Below, piece after piece: positions 1 through 10,554 of a DNA stretch of 64,000 bases (positions are counted from its first letter, which is position 1; every line of letters begins with the position of its first letter). The stretch is from positions 1 through 64,000 of the forward strand of contig JACCGJ010005505.1 in assembly GCA_013407085.1 (NCBI GenBank), read 5' to 3'. This stretch comes from Atriophallophorus winterbourni. Lineage: Eukaryota > Platyhelminthes > Trematoda > Plagiorchiida > Microphallidae. Position numbers and translations under genes: made by a program. Below the pieces are notes generated by a model. The model was not told the DNA's origin. It made no database searches and saw nothing but the letters and a program-made list of their open reading frames with translations.

Positions 1-134
1 GTCGGGTGTGTTAAAAAAACCTAATAGTAGGTAAATGGGAGTTTTATATTAGTAGCTTGTCGGGTTGTTTTATTCATTGAAGACATTGCGGAGATGTATG
101 TATGTAGATAATCACGTCTCGGTCCATGCAAAGT

Positions 135-361
135 TGGTATGGTATGGTATGAAAGACAAGCTGATCCAGGCAAAAGTGGCAGCACAGTCAGAGACTGCAC
201 GTGGGCTACAATACTGTCAGGTTGCCCAGGTCTAGACAGATATGAGGGGGGATAGAAATGGTAGTGAGACTCCAGCGTGTTTCAGCATGAAGCTCACTAC
301 CGTTGGCCAATCAATTTAGCACTATGTTAGCCGCACAGCACAGAAAGGCTGCACGATGAAC
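135..361 (-). repeat. SINE-like family A, near full-length copy
   Basis: Reverse-oriented copy of the commonest short repeat in the window. Read on the minus strand it starts with a TGCA-rich head, passes a segment like GTAGTGAGCTTCATGCTGAA, then CTGTCTAGACCTGGGCAACC, then a GCCTGGATCAG-type hairpin, and ends in a short ATACC tandem tail (136-150). It has no obvious pol III A/B boxes, so calling it a SINE rests on size, tail and the target duplications of other copies. Confidence 0.75.
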
Positions 362-1214
362 TCCGATCAAATGGGAAAGAGTGTTGGTTCATAGAAATTC
401 AATTCTGAGATTTTGCAGTTCACGAAGTTAAATACGGGCTACCGCGCTAAACAGTATGCCTGGTTACCGCAAGCAAGGTTTACTTAAAGTCAGAGATTCG
501 CGGATAAGTGTGTTCGGATTAGTGAAGAGATTATGTTCTCTATGTCAATTATCTCATGCAATCAGGCTACCAAACACTGCTTGATATCTTATTGCTATTA
601 TCGCATTGCTCAGACTTAAGCTATCAGAATGTATCTCAGTCCGTGAGCAGTGTTCCATACATTTCATTTGAGGCGGGCAATAGGAAAATGCCCACAGTGG
701 GCTAAGATACTGTCAGGATTCCTAGCTCTAGGCAGGTAGACGAAAGAGAAACTGCGAAGAACCCTTCTGGGGTTATACTCAGTTCCTCTACTTAGACACA
801 ACAACCGTTTTCCGGTTGTTTGCGGTCATCCGGTGGAAGCACTAAAATTAGCCTTGAAGCAGTGGCAAAGTTGAACTTCGAAGCCAATAACAAACAGGGT
901 TCTCACAAAGAACCACGGTGTTCAAATACAGAATCCAGTTCAGGCGATAACGCATCCGCGCTTATAGACCACAACCGGTTTCTGATCAAAGCCATAAGAT
1001 GGCTTTAACAGAAACCAACTGTGAAACAACGCGCTACAGAACTTTAATTTGTAGACCCTGTACTCGAGCAAGAAAACCGGATTTCTGTCACGTATTTAAT
1101 AGGATACGAAGTAACGTTGCGTATTTGCTTGTAGAAAATTTGTGGAGGCTTCGCCTTGTTCCGTGACTTTTTGGGTCTATTTAGCTTTTCTATTTAAGAT
1201 TTGGGTACGGTTTC
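362..1214. other. no gene recognised
   Basis: No coding similarity was recognised. A fragment of family A in minus orientation lies at about 688-740 (the ACTGTCAGG and CTAGGCAG parts of the core). The rest looks unique or too decayed to assign. Confidence 0.5.
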
Positions 1215-1262
1215 AATTAAGTGTTCGGTACTTGCTACCGATATAATGTTGCCTTTGACATC
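1215..1262 (+). repeat. 3' end remnant of the RTE/SR2-like element
   Basis: The stretch with TTCGGTAC, TGCTACCG and TAATGTTG matches, with scattered substitutions, the last bases before the GAT tail of the RTE copy ending at 59,888. No GAT tail remains here. It is probably the stub of a heavily 5'-truncated or decayed copy. Confidence 0.5.
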
Positions 1263-1496
1263 ATAAAGAGACCTCACGAGTTCAGGTGCAGAGGAAAAAT
1301 TTACCAGCATACAGATCAGTGGCTTATCAGCTTAGTCAGAAAAATCTATATACTGGTTCATATCTCAAAATGGTGTGTAATACGGCTAATGAGATACAGA
1401 TGGCACGGAGTGAATAGAATGCAAGTTGTCATTCCACCAATTTACCAAGTGACCTAGGATGTGCTCGATTTCACCCATCTTGGACGAACCATCTGT

Positions 1497-1808
1497 TTAG
1501 ATCTTTCCACTAAAATCCCAGGCCTAGGCAACCTGGCAGTCCTTGACTGTTCGGCAAATTAGATTGACACGTTACTTGCGACCAGTGTAATACTGCTCAT
1601 GATGACTATGAGTATGTATGTGTATACGATACCGCAAACTTGGATCCAGAAAAAAAGTACCGCGCAGTAATAGACTGCACGTGAACTACAATAGACATGT
1701 GTATAGATGTATGTATATATGTGTGAAAGCACAAGCCTGATCCAGGCAAAGTGCCGTACAGTCATAGACTGCATGCGGTCAGATTTCTCAGACTTACACA
1801 GATATGAT
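1497..1808. repeat. family A fragments
   Basis: At 1497-1562 (+) is the core CTAGGCAACCTGGCAGT. At 1658-1692 (-) is the GCAGTAATAGACTGCACGTG part, and at 1721-1808 (-) the segment from the tail-side hairpin GCCTGATCCAGGC to GACAGATATGA-like sequence. These are separate partial copies or one rearranged copy. Confidence 0.55.
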
Positions 1809-2542
1809 AAATAAAATACATCGTAGAAAGGGCGGTGAAAGACCAGCGATTATACACCGATACCAGATGAAATACAAAATATGTTAAAGGACGAGTTCAG
1901 ACAAGGGGTGGCAACCTAACGCGTGCTAGGAGTGAAAATGAATTGTAGAAGCTAGACGATGAGCAAACACAAAAAACAAGAAGGAAAAGAGTTACCTTTC
2001 GCTTTGATTGATTCGGGACGTCGTCGTGATCGCGGCGCCGCCCAACTTTGTTCCCTTCCATGGAATGAGGCAGCACTATATTTGGCCAACCAATCAGCGA
2101 CTAGCCTGAAACTGAATAAGTAGTCTTAATGTGAAACGTTCCATAAATCGTCGACAAACACGCATCAGTCAATCACGAAGCACCAGGCAAAAATCGAAAT
2201 ACCCATGCGCACACGCATCTCTCTCTCTTCAGAATTCGACCTATCGATGAAACAGAAGACAATGAATGGCTGCATTGATCGCGTCAAACGCAGACCAACC
2301 GAAACCAATCAAAACTCAAAATGGTAGAAACTAGATGGCTTGAACTTTAAAACGCAATGAGTGAATTTTCAGATGACATTTACCGCGGAGATCTTCGTCT
2401 GACACGCATTCTCAACAAGCAGTGGTGGATTAAGATTAAACTGCTCTTAGATATAAAAATATGCAGATAACGAACGAAACGTTAGTTTGAAATACTCGAT
2501 TGGACACGATGAAAGTTTCGTTGGATGAATTTAGTGGATTTG
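1809..2542. other. no gene recognised
   Basis: No similarity to any element in the window could be established, apart from a short GATCGCGGCGCC motif near 2030 that recalls CR1 3'-UTR sequence. No open frame of note. Confidence 0.4.
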
Positions 2543-3024
2543 GAGACTGCACCTTAACGTGGTTTGTGTACGCTCATGACCCATCGAGCTATACTGGGTT
2601 GTGTCCTTTGGGCACAACAGAGTTAGTCATACCAGGAAGATCGATGGATAGAAGTCAGACGATCTCGGTCTCAACCCACTGCCTTGTGGGTAAGGCTCTT
2701 TAGCCCAAGGGTTTGGTCGAAAACCCTAATTGTTCTCCTGTCTAGGCATGGGCGACCTGGCAGTATCCCCGCCCACATACCACCATGACAATCACAAATG
2801 ACGCCAATACCATAGTGCATCGGCCGTCGCTCACAATAGATCGGGTCGTTTTACCTGCTGCACACAGCAAGGCGGGTAAGCGAAAAAAGCTACTGTTGGC
2901 CCTACTCTTCAATCTTTGTATGCCCCCATCCCTTTCCGCTATTTATTTCTTATCCTTCAGCGTCCAGTATGATAGGCGGCCGATCTGCATCTTTTCCAAT
3001 CTCAACATATCGTAAACCCAAAAC

Positions 3025-3225
3025 GGATGTGCAATCGTGCAGCATTTCTGTGCTGGTCAACGGTCGTGAGCTGCATGCTGAAACACGCTGGAGTCTCACT
3101 ACCATTTCTATTTCCCCTCTCATATCTGTCTAGGCCTGGGCAACCGGACAGCATCTTAGCCCACGTGCAGTCTCTGACTGTGCGGCACTTGGCCTGGATC
3201 AGGCGTGTGCTTTCATACCATACCA
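3025..3225 (+). repeat. family A copy with 12-bp target duplication
   Basis: Inserted into the RTE copy. TAAACCCAAAAC at 3013-3024 and TAAACCAAAAAC at 3226-3237 flank it (11 of 12 match). The copy lacks part of its head and ends with the CATACCATACC tail abutting the right-hand duplication, so the tail is the 3' end. Confidence 0.8.
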
Positions 3226-3948
3226 TAAACCAAAAACTCATTTTATGAAACCGCGCACGTCTGCATTAATAGGTGTGATGAATTTACAAACGCTGTGTCA
3301 ATCAAGCCAGCAAGTTGCTCTTGCCCACTCTCTATGTCTATCGACATTTGTTGCTTGTCAGAAACAAGACTTTATGATCCCTCTAGGATAATCAAATTGA
3401 CTGCACCAATTCTCTCTAACAGGTACGTTTTGAGTGGGAGCAGATATAGCTCTTGGCTGCTGAACTCAGAACACACCGCCGGCGTGCAACTGACGCCGAT
3501 CGATCGAGTAGTGCATATCGTTGCGAGCGCTGTATGAGAGATTGTTCCTCCAGATTCGAACTGTTTAGTCATTCAAAAAGCTGTGAAACATGAAAGAATC
3601 ATGCGATTGTAATGTACTTCCATGGTCGATATCGACCGAAGGAGGCCTCAAGCGGGCGTAGGTATAGTTCTGAGTTCGTGTGCAGAAAGCTTACTTTTAG
3701 ACTGGATTCCCGTCAATAGCAGGAAGGGTGCCATCCGACTAGCTACTTCTATCTGCACTACTTCCCGAATTCGAAGTAAGCGTTGCTTGTTCATAGTAGA
3801 CACTTAATCTGCTACTAATAGTAGCACTTATGACACTAAAGATATTTTGTACAACGAACTCTATGCAATATTACGACGCGCAGTGTTCTGATATAATTAT
3901 TCTTGCTGTGGATATGAATGCTCAACTTGGTCGCCTAGATGTTACTGA

Positions 3949-4064
3949 TGCAAAAGAACAAGCCTAATCCAGGCAAAGTGCTGCACAGTCAGAGACTGCA
4001 CGTGGGCTGATATACTGTCAGGTTGCCCAGTCCTAGACAGATATGACAAAAGAAATAGAAAGAA
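3949..4064 (-). repeat. truncated family A copy with perfect 12-bp target duplication
   Basis: AGATGTTACTGA occurs at 3937-3948 and again at 4065-4076. Between them lies a 116-bp minus-strand copy holding only the 3' half of family A. The insertion splits the DMNAQLGRL region of the RTE endonuclease. 5' truncation plus target duplication is the signature of reverse-transcribed insertion. Confidence 0.85.
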
Positions 4065-4660
4065 AGATGTTACTGAGTCAAAACACGGTGGTTCATTCAG
4101 TGTCGATGCGCAGCGGACAGATAATGGTGAACGCTTTCTTCACCTGTGTGTACAGCACATACTATTTATTAGTAGCACTTCGTTGGACATAAAAAGCGGC
4201 AGTGTGCAACTTGGCGTCCGCCTAACGATGATCTGCCATGGACACAAATTAACCATCTCGCCATTAGCCATTAGAGGCTGCATTTAGGACTGTCGCTCTT
4301 TCTGGAACACTAGCGAAGATTCTGATCACCCGATCCTTCGATCAAGATTTACATTAAAATTCTTTGGTCCAAAGACAGCCATCTCTAAGCTCATAGCTTT
4401 CGACCAGCGTTCAGGTCCCGCAAATTCAGAAAACCTATCACGGCGGTTTAGTAGATAATCTTTCCACTGAGATGTCCGAAAATATTACATAGCAGTGGAA
4501 TGCGATTGCAACTGTAATAAACAATGCCGCGAAGTCGGCGTGTGGCAGTTCCACTTATAGCAGAAGGTCCTACTGAATCTCCCAGACTAGCCTTCGATTA
4601 CTAGAAGAAAGGCAGATCGAAATCCAGTCGCGTTCACGCTTTCGAGCACCGTATACGGTA

Positions 4661-5500
4661 TGAGGTCCCAGGGCACCTAAATCCTCCATCACAGATGGCA
4701 CGTCTTCAATTGACCACCTTGTCACCGACGCCAGGTACGAATGGGTTTGGGGTTAACGGCGAGTTTCGTGAGCGCTGAGTCTCTCTATAGGACGATGTGA
4801 ACAAACCAGTGTATTCTGTGTCGGTGGATGTGAACAGAGAGCGGAGGTAATTCGTTACACCAAGCTCGAACGACCGCGTTAGATACTCGGTCAGTATATC
4901 GGATGTCCAAAATTACTCGATCGGACAGCCTTGGAAGTTCAGTTGCTATACGCCTGGTGTAACAGTATAAAAAATGCCTTGGTTTTTGCTGCGATTTCCT
5001 CGGGGCTGACTTTTTCAGCAGCGCTACTAATGCGGTCTAAAATTCTTTGCAGCATTTGGGCATTTTCATTAAACACATTAACATCATCATCGTAGAGATC
5101 GTATATCTAGAGATCCGTCGAAACATGAACCCCTTGATAGTCTGTTAATGCCTGGTTCATAATCCAGTCGATGGCATTGGTAAACAGAACCGATGAAATT
5201 GGACAACCTTGTCTGACTCCTGTGTGCAAACTGAATTCGCAAATACGTAAAACAGTTTATAGTCGCCAGTTAATCATTACTGAGTGTTAGCTCTGTTTCA
5301 ATTGGATCAATATCTTGTGAAACAGAACTTTGCATTTGGAAGGTGCAAAACGCATACCGAAGGATGGCATGATACTACATAGTCGATCTGAAGTAGACTA
5401 AGCATATGAATCGAAGCGTAAAACTATATCGTCAGCATATTCTAAATCAAAAAGTTTCTTTTCGCGACCTATCTGAATGTCCGGTGTCGGTGAGCCTGTA
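4661..5500 (-). mobile_element. RTE-type reverse transcriptase fragment, minus strand
   Basis: On the minus strand, RT motif B (TGVRQGCPISSVLFTNAIDW) is readable near 5120-5225 and motif C (LEYADDIVLRFDSYA) near 5400-5460. Motif B lies at lower coordinates than motif C, which is not the normal order for a simple minus-strand copy, so this part is rearranged or made of two pieces. The protein differs from the SR2-like copies, so this is a second RTE subfamily. Nothing clear was read between 4661 and 5100. Confidence 0.6.
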
Positions 5501-6320
5501 TTACATGCATCTCTCATAGTGTAAATCGGTATCACAGGGCGATAGTCGACCAAGTCGAAATGAGTGACCGGATTCTTTTGGAATTAATCCAAAGGTTGTC
5601 GTAGCCGGGGGCAGTGGGGATGAGATAACACTGTCTATAAAATGCTCCCACATGGCGTGCATCTCAAATAGCTTCTGACAACCAAGTCCAGCTCCTGGCC
5701 TGCACGAGTGGCTCCCCGAGCCCGGCAGAACTGCTTCTACTAACAGGAGAAGGAGCGAGGGCGAGTGATTGGCGCCTGAAAACCAGTTTGATTCGGGCAG
5801 GTGGGGCTCGTTAGCCGGGTAGAGCAGTCCATCTATGGGAAGGAAAACCATGATGTTAAAACATACGCTGCCCTGCGCGATACCCGATCGCGGGAAAGGC
5901 TACGGGAGAAAAAAAAGAGGAAAAATCTGGAGCAGAGTTGGAGTTGGTGCACATAACCTCTTTCTGGCAACTCCCTGCTGCCTCGAAGGTCGCACTTGGT
6001 TGTGCAAAGGCTACAGAAGCTGACTCGAACAAACGCCGAGTAGTGCTTGGTACGCCGCTTTGTACCCAAATTCCCAAGACTCTCCATGATTTACTGATTA
6101 TTAAAAAATATCATTGCCCGGTAGGCGAGGTGCTTCATGCTCACCCAGCTGTTGGGGTGAAAATTCTCGCCTCTGACTGTCGAGCATGGCCGTCTGCCAT
6201 CCGTGACCTCAACGAAGCCGACTAATCCTCCAGGAGGAGCTCGTTGCACAAAAGTAAAATGTAAGTAAAGTGTTTGAAAACACCAACCACTACCGGGATT
6301 GATTCATAGGAAGCACATGC
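5501..6320. repeat. repeat B, copy 1
   Basis: About 500 bp (5590-6090) closely matches 61,184-61,650, and shorter ends match 7,957-8,025 and 9,736-9,840. Shared landmarks are GGCGCCTGAAAACCAG, GATACCCGATCGCG and GTACCCAAATTCCCAAGA. Minus-strand open frames run through it in both large copies but carry no recognisable domain. Because the B-type segment at 7,875-8,066 directly follows the stop of a CR1 ORF, B is probably that family's 3' UTR in minus orientation. Confidence 0.65.
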
Positions 6321-6539
6321 GTGTGTACCGGTGAATGGAAGATGGGGAAGGTCTCATCACAGAAAGGTGAGAGAGTTAATGTATGCTGCATGGCCAATCG
6401 AATGAAAAGACGATGGACAGCAGTCAATTTCAGCAAAAACGAAAAATGTAGACAAGAAACGCTTTTATGTGTTTGCAAAAAATTTTTTCAAAATTTCTGT
6501 TGTTTTTTGTCAGTGAAAAAGAGCACCTACCGCCGTTCG

Positions 6540-7275
6540 TCTAGCCCATGATTGAACGCATTTACTCAAGCTGTCGAGATTAGTTCTGTGGGAAGTGAGT
6601 TCCACGCGTTCACTACACGGATGCTAAAGAAGTGCCAACCAATCTAGTGTGCTGTTTACTTAGCTTGAGACTGTACACACGTGTACAAAAACTGGAGGAT
6701 GGAGCCAAAATAAGTCATCGAATTTGAGATAGCTTAATCGCTTGACAACTTTAAAGGATTCTATAAGATCGCCCCTGAGCTGCCTCCTCCTAAGCGAAAA
6801 AAGCCCTAATGCTAAGTGATGATGTTCATAGTTCGTACATACCAACCCCTCGATCACGCGAGCGGTCAACTTCTGTACCTTTTCTATCTGCACTGTATCA
6901 TCCTGTAAGCCTGAATATAGTATTCTACACGCGGCCTTATGATTTCCTTGTAAACGGGTAGTAGCACCTCAGTTTTTCTGCATGTGAAGGCTGAGCGCAG
7001 TCGAAAACGTTCCCTAATGGTTCTTTGAGCAGCAGCAGCACATTGGTCAGCCCACTTTAAGTTTGTGGGGACTATGATTTTTAAGTCCTTAGTAGATTAT
7101 ACCCAGCAAAACTTCGTGTGGGCCTAGGGAGTAGAAACAAACATGTTGCCTGTCAGTGTAGAGCGCAAATGAATCTTCTCTGGGATAAGGTTCCATTTAT
7201 CAGTTTATTTCGTCACGGCTTCTACGTCATTCATCAAATCGGAGTGGTCCGATCTACCGACTATTTTTAAGTCTT
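6540..7275 (-). mobile_element. CR1-like LINE fragment (RT thumb and C-terminus)
   Basis: Minus-strand protein pieces follow the order of CR1-E: a KWTDKWNL block near 7220, DLKIIVPTNLKWADQC near 7050, EVLLPVYKEIIRPRVEYY near 6935, then VQKLTARVIEGL and LFSLRRRQLRGDLIESFK (6730-6890), ending with RVVNAWNSLP near 6600. Palm motifs A to C are absent, so this is a 5'-truncated, frameshifted copy. 6321-6539 shows nothing recognisable. Confidence 0.75.
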
Positions 7276-7316
7276 CTTCTTCTTCTGAATCGAAAGCAGA
7301 AAGGATAAAATCCCGT

Positions 7317-7861
7317 TTAAGCTTCATCACAGTAATAGACATGGGTGACTTCTGCTCGCAGACCAAGCAGCTCCACGTCCGATCTCACGGTGGCGAGCCA
7401 AGTCTTCACTTGTCCTCCGCTACGACAACGCCATTCTGCGCAGGGTGTCGGCGATAGTGTCATCCTGGTTAGTTCAGCGTCCGAGCGTCTCAGGATGTGG
7501 CCAAACCATCTCAGTCGGTGTTGCCGCAATATCGAACTCAGGCGAGGGATATCAAAACAACGGTGGCGAACCTCGTCATTCGTTACCCGCTCATCCCATC
7601 GAACATTGAGGATGCGTCGGAGACACCAGTGGTCGAAAACCTCTAGTTTCCGCATATCCTCCACCCGCACAGGCCACGTCTCGCATCCATAAGTGAGAAC
7701 TGGGCGAATCGCCGCTCTGTAGACGCGCAGCTTTGTACGTCGGCTGATTTCTCTACGGCTAAATAGAACCCAACGTAGTCGCGAAAACGCCGTGCGCGCA
7801 GCTTGTACACGGGTCGGTATCTCATCCCTGGCTTGGCCTGACGGTAGCACGCACGAACCAA
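7317..7861 (-). pseudogene. RTE-type LINE, C-terminal part of RT ORF
   Basis: A 177-residue minus-strand frame contains YRAAIRPVLTYGCETWPV, then FDHWCLRRILNVRWDERV and RLRWFGHILRR. These are the conserved C-terminal blocks of RTE-group pol proteins (compare YRCETWTLRKE and RWLGNVLRMP at 59,160-59,370). The catalytic RT palm is missing. At higher coordinates it abuts the truncated repeat B segment, so the piece was joined to its neighbour by insertion or rearrangement. Confidence 0.75.
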
Positions 7862-7869
7862 GGTAACGA

Positions 7870-8065
7870 AAAGTTTACGGATGGCGCACGTGGGACCGGA
7901 CCTGGCTTACAATCTGTGCGGATTTCGCTTCTAACCGCCGAGCGTGGGTGGCGGCAATCCGTGACGTCAATGAAGCCGACTCATCCTCCAGGAGGAGATA
8001 GTCGCACAAAAGTAAAGTAAGTGACTTCTGCTGACAAGGCAAGCCCTGAGAATAGAGGAACACCA
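7870..8065 (-). repeat. repeat B segment after the CR1-C stop
   Basis: Contains the B terminus (CTTTACTTTTGTGCGACTA on the minus strand, then TCCTCCTGGAGGATGAGTCG, itself a short inverted repeat). It follows the CR1-C stop codon directly, which suggests B is the 3' UTR of that subfamily. It breaks off at about 7,870 where the RTE piece begins. Confidence 0.5.
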
Positions 8066-9130
8066 CTATATCACTCCAGGGATCGAGTCCATTCGTCTCA
8101 GCAAATCCAACGCGCTTTTAAATAGCTGTTCTGATGGTAGAGACAGGAGCCCTTGCGGTAGAGAGTTCCAAGTGTTCACTACCCGCGTGGATAGCGTGCT
8201 CGCATTACTCAGCTTTAGCCTTCTAGGCCTCTGCAACTTAAAGTCATGCCCCCGAGTCATCGACTCACCTGCTAATCGGAAGTACCGGAGGAACTCGTCT
8301 CCATATTGAACGAGAAGAATACGGCGTGTCAGGAGCAGGTAAAATCTTTCTCTTCGAAGTTCTAGGGGGTAGAGTTTCAGTCCTCCTCCTATCCTCATAC
8401 GCGAGTTGGCGCATTCCACAAACCACCTTAGTGCCCCTCCTTTGTACCCTCTCCAAGGAGTCGCATTCGCCTTTAGACTGAGGAAATGCAACAGGTAGCT
8501 CATATATTAGGCCTACCTCCAAGAAAGTATTCACCACCAGTGTCATCGGAGTATATGCGCATGACCACTGTCTTGTCCTCATTGATAGGCAGTGACCAGC
8601 GATGTGTCCAACTGACTAAGTCATCAACTGCTTGTTGCAGTTGCTTGTGGCCATCGCAGGAACTGACAGAGGCCCACAGTTTCAGATCATCCGCGAATAA
8701 AAGACAATCGATCGCTACCGCGTCCGGAATATCATTCACGAAAACTTTGAATAACAATGGGCCAAGGACAGATCCCTGCGGCACTCCGGAGCCTGCTATC
8801 ATCTCTGAAGACAAAACTCCATTCACCTCTACACGGTTCGACCGCCCTGAGATGAATGCCTCGATCCACTTAAGTAGACAACCTTGAATACCCAAAACCT
8901 CCAGCTTGACGATCAATCGGCGGTGGGGCACGCGGTCGAATGCCTTACTGAAGTCGATAAAAATAACATCGACCGCTTGACCAGAATCAGTCAAAGCACA
9001 CCAACGTTTTCGCGTCAGGAGCAGATTACTTACGCATGAACGATTTTTGGTGAATCCATGTTGTTGTGGACACCAACGCCCACACTCTAAAAGAAAGTGC
9101 TCTATTTTCCTTTTGATCAGCTTGTAGTGA
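8066..9130 (-). pseudogene. CR1-C: CR1-like reverse transcriptase, 5'-truncated
   Basis: Minus-strand frames show the CR1 RT order: QQHGFTKNRSCVSNLLL, motif A FIDFSKAFDRVPHRR, motif B GVPQGSVLGPLLF, motif C LLFADDLKLW (about 8,680-9,070), then after a frameshift near 8,500 the C-terminal RVVNTWNSLPQGL block and the stop at 8,066. Endonuclease and ORF1 are absent. The motifs look intact except for the frameshift and surrounding small indels. Confidence 0.8.
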
Positions 9131-9480
9131 TCACAGAAGTCAATGCAACCGGCAGACATATAACAAGGTAAGCGCATTTGGTTAGCTAGATCATCAATGA
9201 AGATGATGAAAAGCAACTATTGAACTATTGAACGGCCTCAAAACTGAGTCCTGAGAACCACACTTGTTATATGCGCACATGCGGAGTATGTATAATTCAC
9301 ACTGAAGGTAAGGTCACTTATAACTGTGCGGACTAAGCCCTGACACTCTCATGGGTGAGAGTTTCAGATGCCGTAGCGTGTGGCTGACAAAATCATAAGC
9401 CTAATTAAAGTCAAGATAGATTTCTACCGTTATACCACCATCAGTATCACTTTGCTGAACTGCTGAAACTTTTTTAGACC
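9131..9480 (-). mobile_element. CR1-D: second CR1 RT fragment, motifs A to C
   Basis: Minus strand, starting near 9,450 with IYLDFN (motif A, followed by a stop), passing a degraded QDSVL block near 9,250 and ending with LLFIIFIDDLANQ near 9,200 just before CR1-C starts. It runs into motif 2a of CR1-C in an apparently continuous frame, so the two copies are fused out of order. The two RT sequences differ in subfamily. Confidence 0.65.
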
Positions 9481-9735
9481 CAAGCGCACGCAGTCTCAGC
9501 TGACCCTGTTCCAGAGGATGTGGTGGGTAGCGGTGTCCTGGGTTGACGCCCTACCTGTCCAAATGCCACAAAAATCCACTGATGGTGCAGGCTAACGCGA
9601 ATGTGGCCCGCTATAAGGCATTGGAAACTCGAACATCTTACTATTCTTTTCTTTTCGACCCACCGCACAATCCACCCTGCGGTTTGTACAAGCTCCCCGC
9701 TTTTTATGCCGTAATAAACTATTGACTATTGATTG

Positions 9736-9925
9736 ATCACCGGGAGATAGTCGACCAGGTCGAAACGAGTGTCCAGATTCTTTCGGAGGTGTGTTTGAAA
9801 CCACCCAACACAACCCGGATTGATCCTTACGAAGCACAAATCGATCCTGGATAAACATTTCAGTTGTTAGTTCAGTTTTCACAGGACAGTAAGTGGCTAA
9901 CGAGCCGATCGAGCGTTCAGATTTC
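9736..9925 (-). repeat. repeat B end plus CR1 3' terminus fragment
   Basis: 9,736-9,840 matches two separated parts of repeat B (the GTCGACCAGGTCGAAACGAG part and the GGATTGATCC part). 9,852-9,925 matches the last part of the CR1-E 3' UTR, with ACAGGACAGTAAGTGGCTAA and a TTAGTTCAGTT tail. 9,481-9,735 and 9,926-10,096 show nothing recognisable. Confidence 0.5.
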
Positions 9926-10212
9926 GGTTAACATCGTCGGTAGAAGTGACCGAGCTGTTTTACATAAGAATAATGAGCAAATGGGGGGTTTGATTACTAA
10001 AAATTCATCATTCTGATAAAAACTCATTACTCATCTCAAATAATATAAATAAAACGAAATGATAAAAAAACAAGAAAACCCAAATTACGCGCGTACACTT
10101 CAAGTTCAAGTTCAGTTCAGTTCAATTCAGTTTGCACAGGACAGTATGTGGCTGACAAGCCAATCGAGCGTCCAGAATTTCTTTCGGTGGAATGCTGCGG
10201 AGAAGCGCCCAC

Positions 10213-10418
10213 CACTGCCAAAGGGTCAATCCTTTTTCTCCGTGTGGAACCTCTGATGGTCGTAGGACTAGGAGAATGTAGTTGGAGGAGCACCGCGCTA
10301 TAATCGATGCACTGCCAAAAGGTAATTTTCTTTCTTCTCTGTTTGCAATCTCTGATGATCGCGGTGCCAGGCGCTGTAGTAGTAGGATAGTAGTAGGACA
10401 GCAACGCGCAATAATCGA
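10213..10418 (-). repeat. two-unit tandem repeat, period 97 bp, in the CR1-E 3' UTR
   Basis: CACTGCCAAA begins units at 10,213 and 10,310, and each contains a CTCTGATG-type block and ends near TAATCGATG. A partial third start (TAATCGATGCTGG) follows at about 10,408. The units differ by many substitutions, so the duplication is old. Confidence 0.6.
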
Positions 10419-10446
10419 TGCTGGAAAAAAGAAAAGGCAGTTTCTC

Positions 10447-10463
10447 CTCACCAGCACGGTGAG
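10447..10463 (-). other. 3' UTR stem-loop of CR1-E
   Basis: Minus strand CTCACC-GTGCT-GGTGAG, a perfect 6-bp stem with a 5-base loop. Versions lie at the same relative place in CR1-P (51,180), at the start of the 14,257 fragment and after element G (23,311). LINE 3' stem-loops are known RT recognition sites in some families; that role is an inference here. Confidence 0.6.
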
Positions 10464-10554
10464 AGGTCAGCTGATGGAGAATCAAGAATAAGAAGATGCT
10501 CTAAAATTGCTACAGTGAATAGCGAGCAAAATGGAGACAACCTAAGCATGGTAA

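Larger units (their letters stand above)
2543..4660 (+). mobile_element. RTE (SR2-like) non-LTR retrotransposon, copy 1, decayed
   Basis: The 5' part (from GAGACTGCACCTTAACG) matches the element at 56,202 closely. Endonuclease traces follow in shifting frames: MNLQTLCQSSQQ near 3278, the CCLSETR motif (catalytic Glu) near 3350, LLDWIPVNSR near 3690, then a DMNAQLGRL-like block near 3915 broken by a frameshift. Pieces of the linker before RT reach about 4650. Two family A copies are inserted (3025-3225 and 3949-4064). It retains the endonuclease middle that copy 2 lacks. Many stops and indels make it a dead copy. RTE assignment rests on the WRSPDG/QID-type endonuclease seen intact in copy 2. 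Confidence 0.75.

Noticed and set aside
135..361. tRNA-derived SINE promoter in family A
   Set aside because: No convincing A box or B box could be placed; only the retroposition signs are supported.
5501..5851. A conserved minus-strand protein in repeat B
   Set aside because: Homologous frames exist at 61,160-61,417, but the composition is UTR-like, no domain is recognisable, and B sits where a LINE 3' UTR would be.
10340..10390. Hammerhead ribozyme, suggested by CTGATGA-like blocks in the CR1 3' UTR and elsewhere
   Set aside because: No GAAA core or matching stems at the required spacing were found on either strand.
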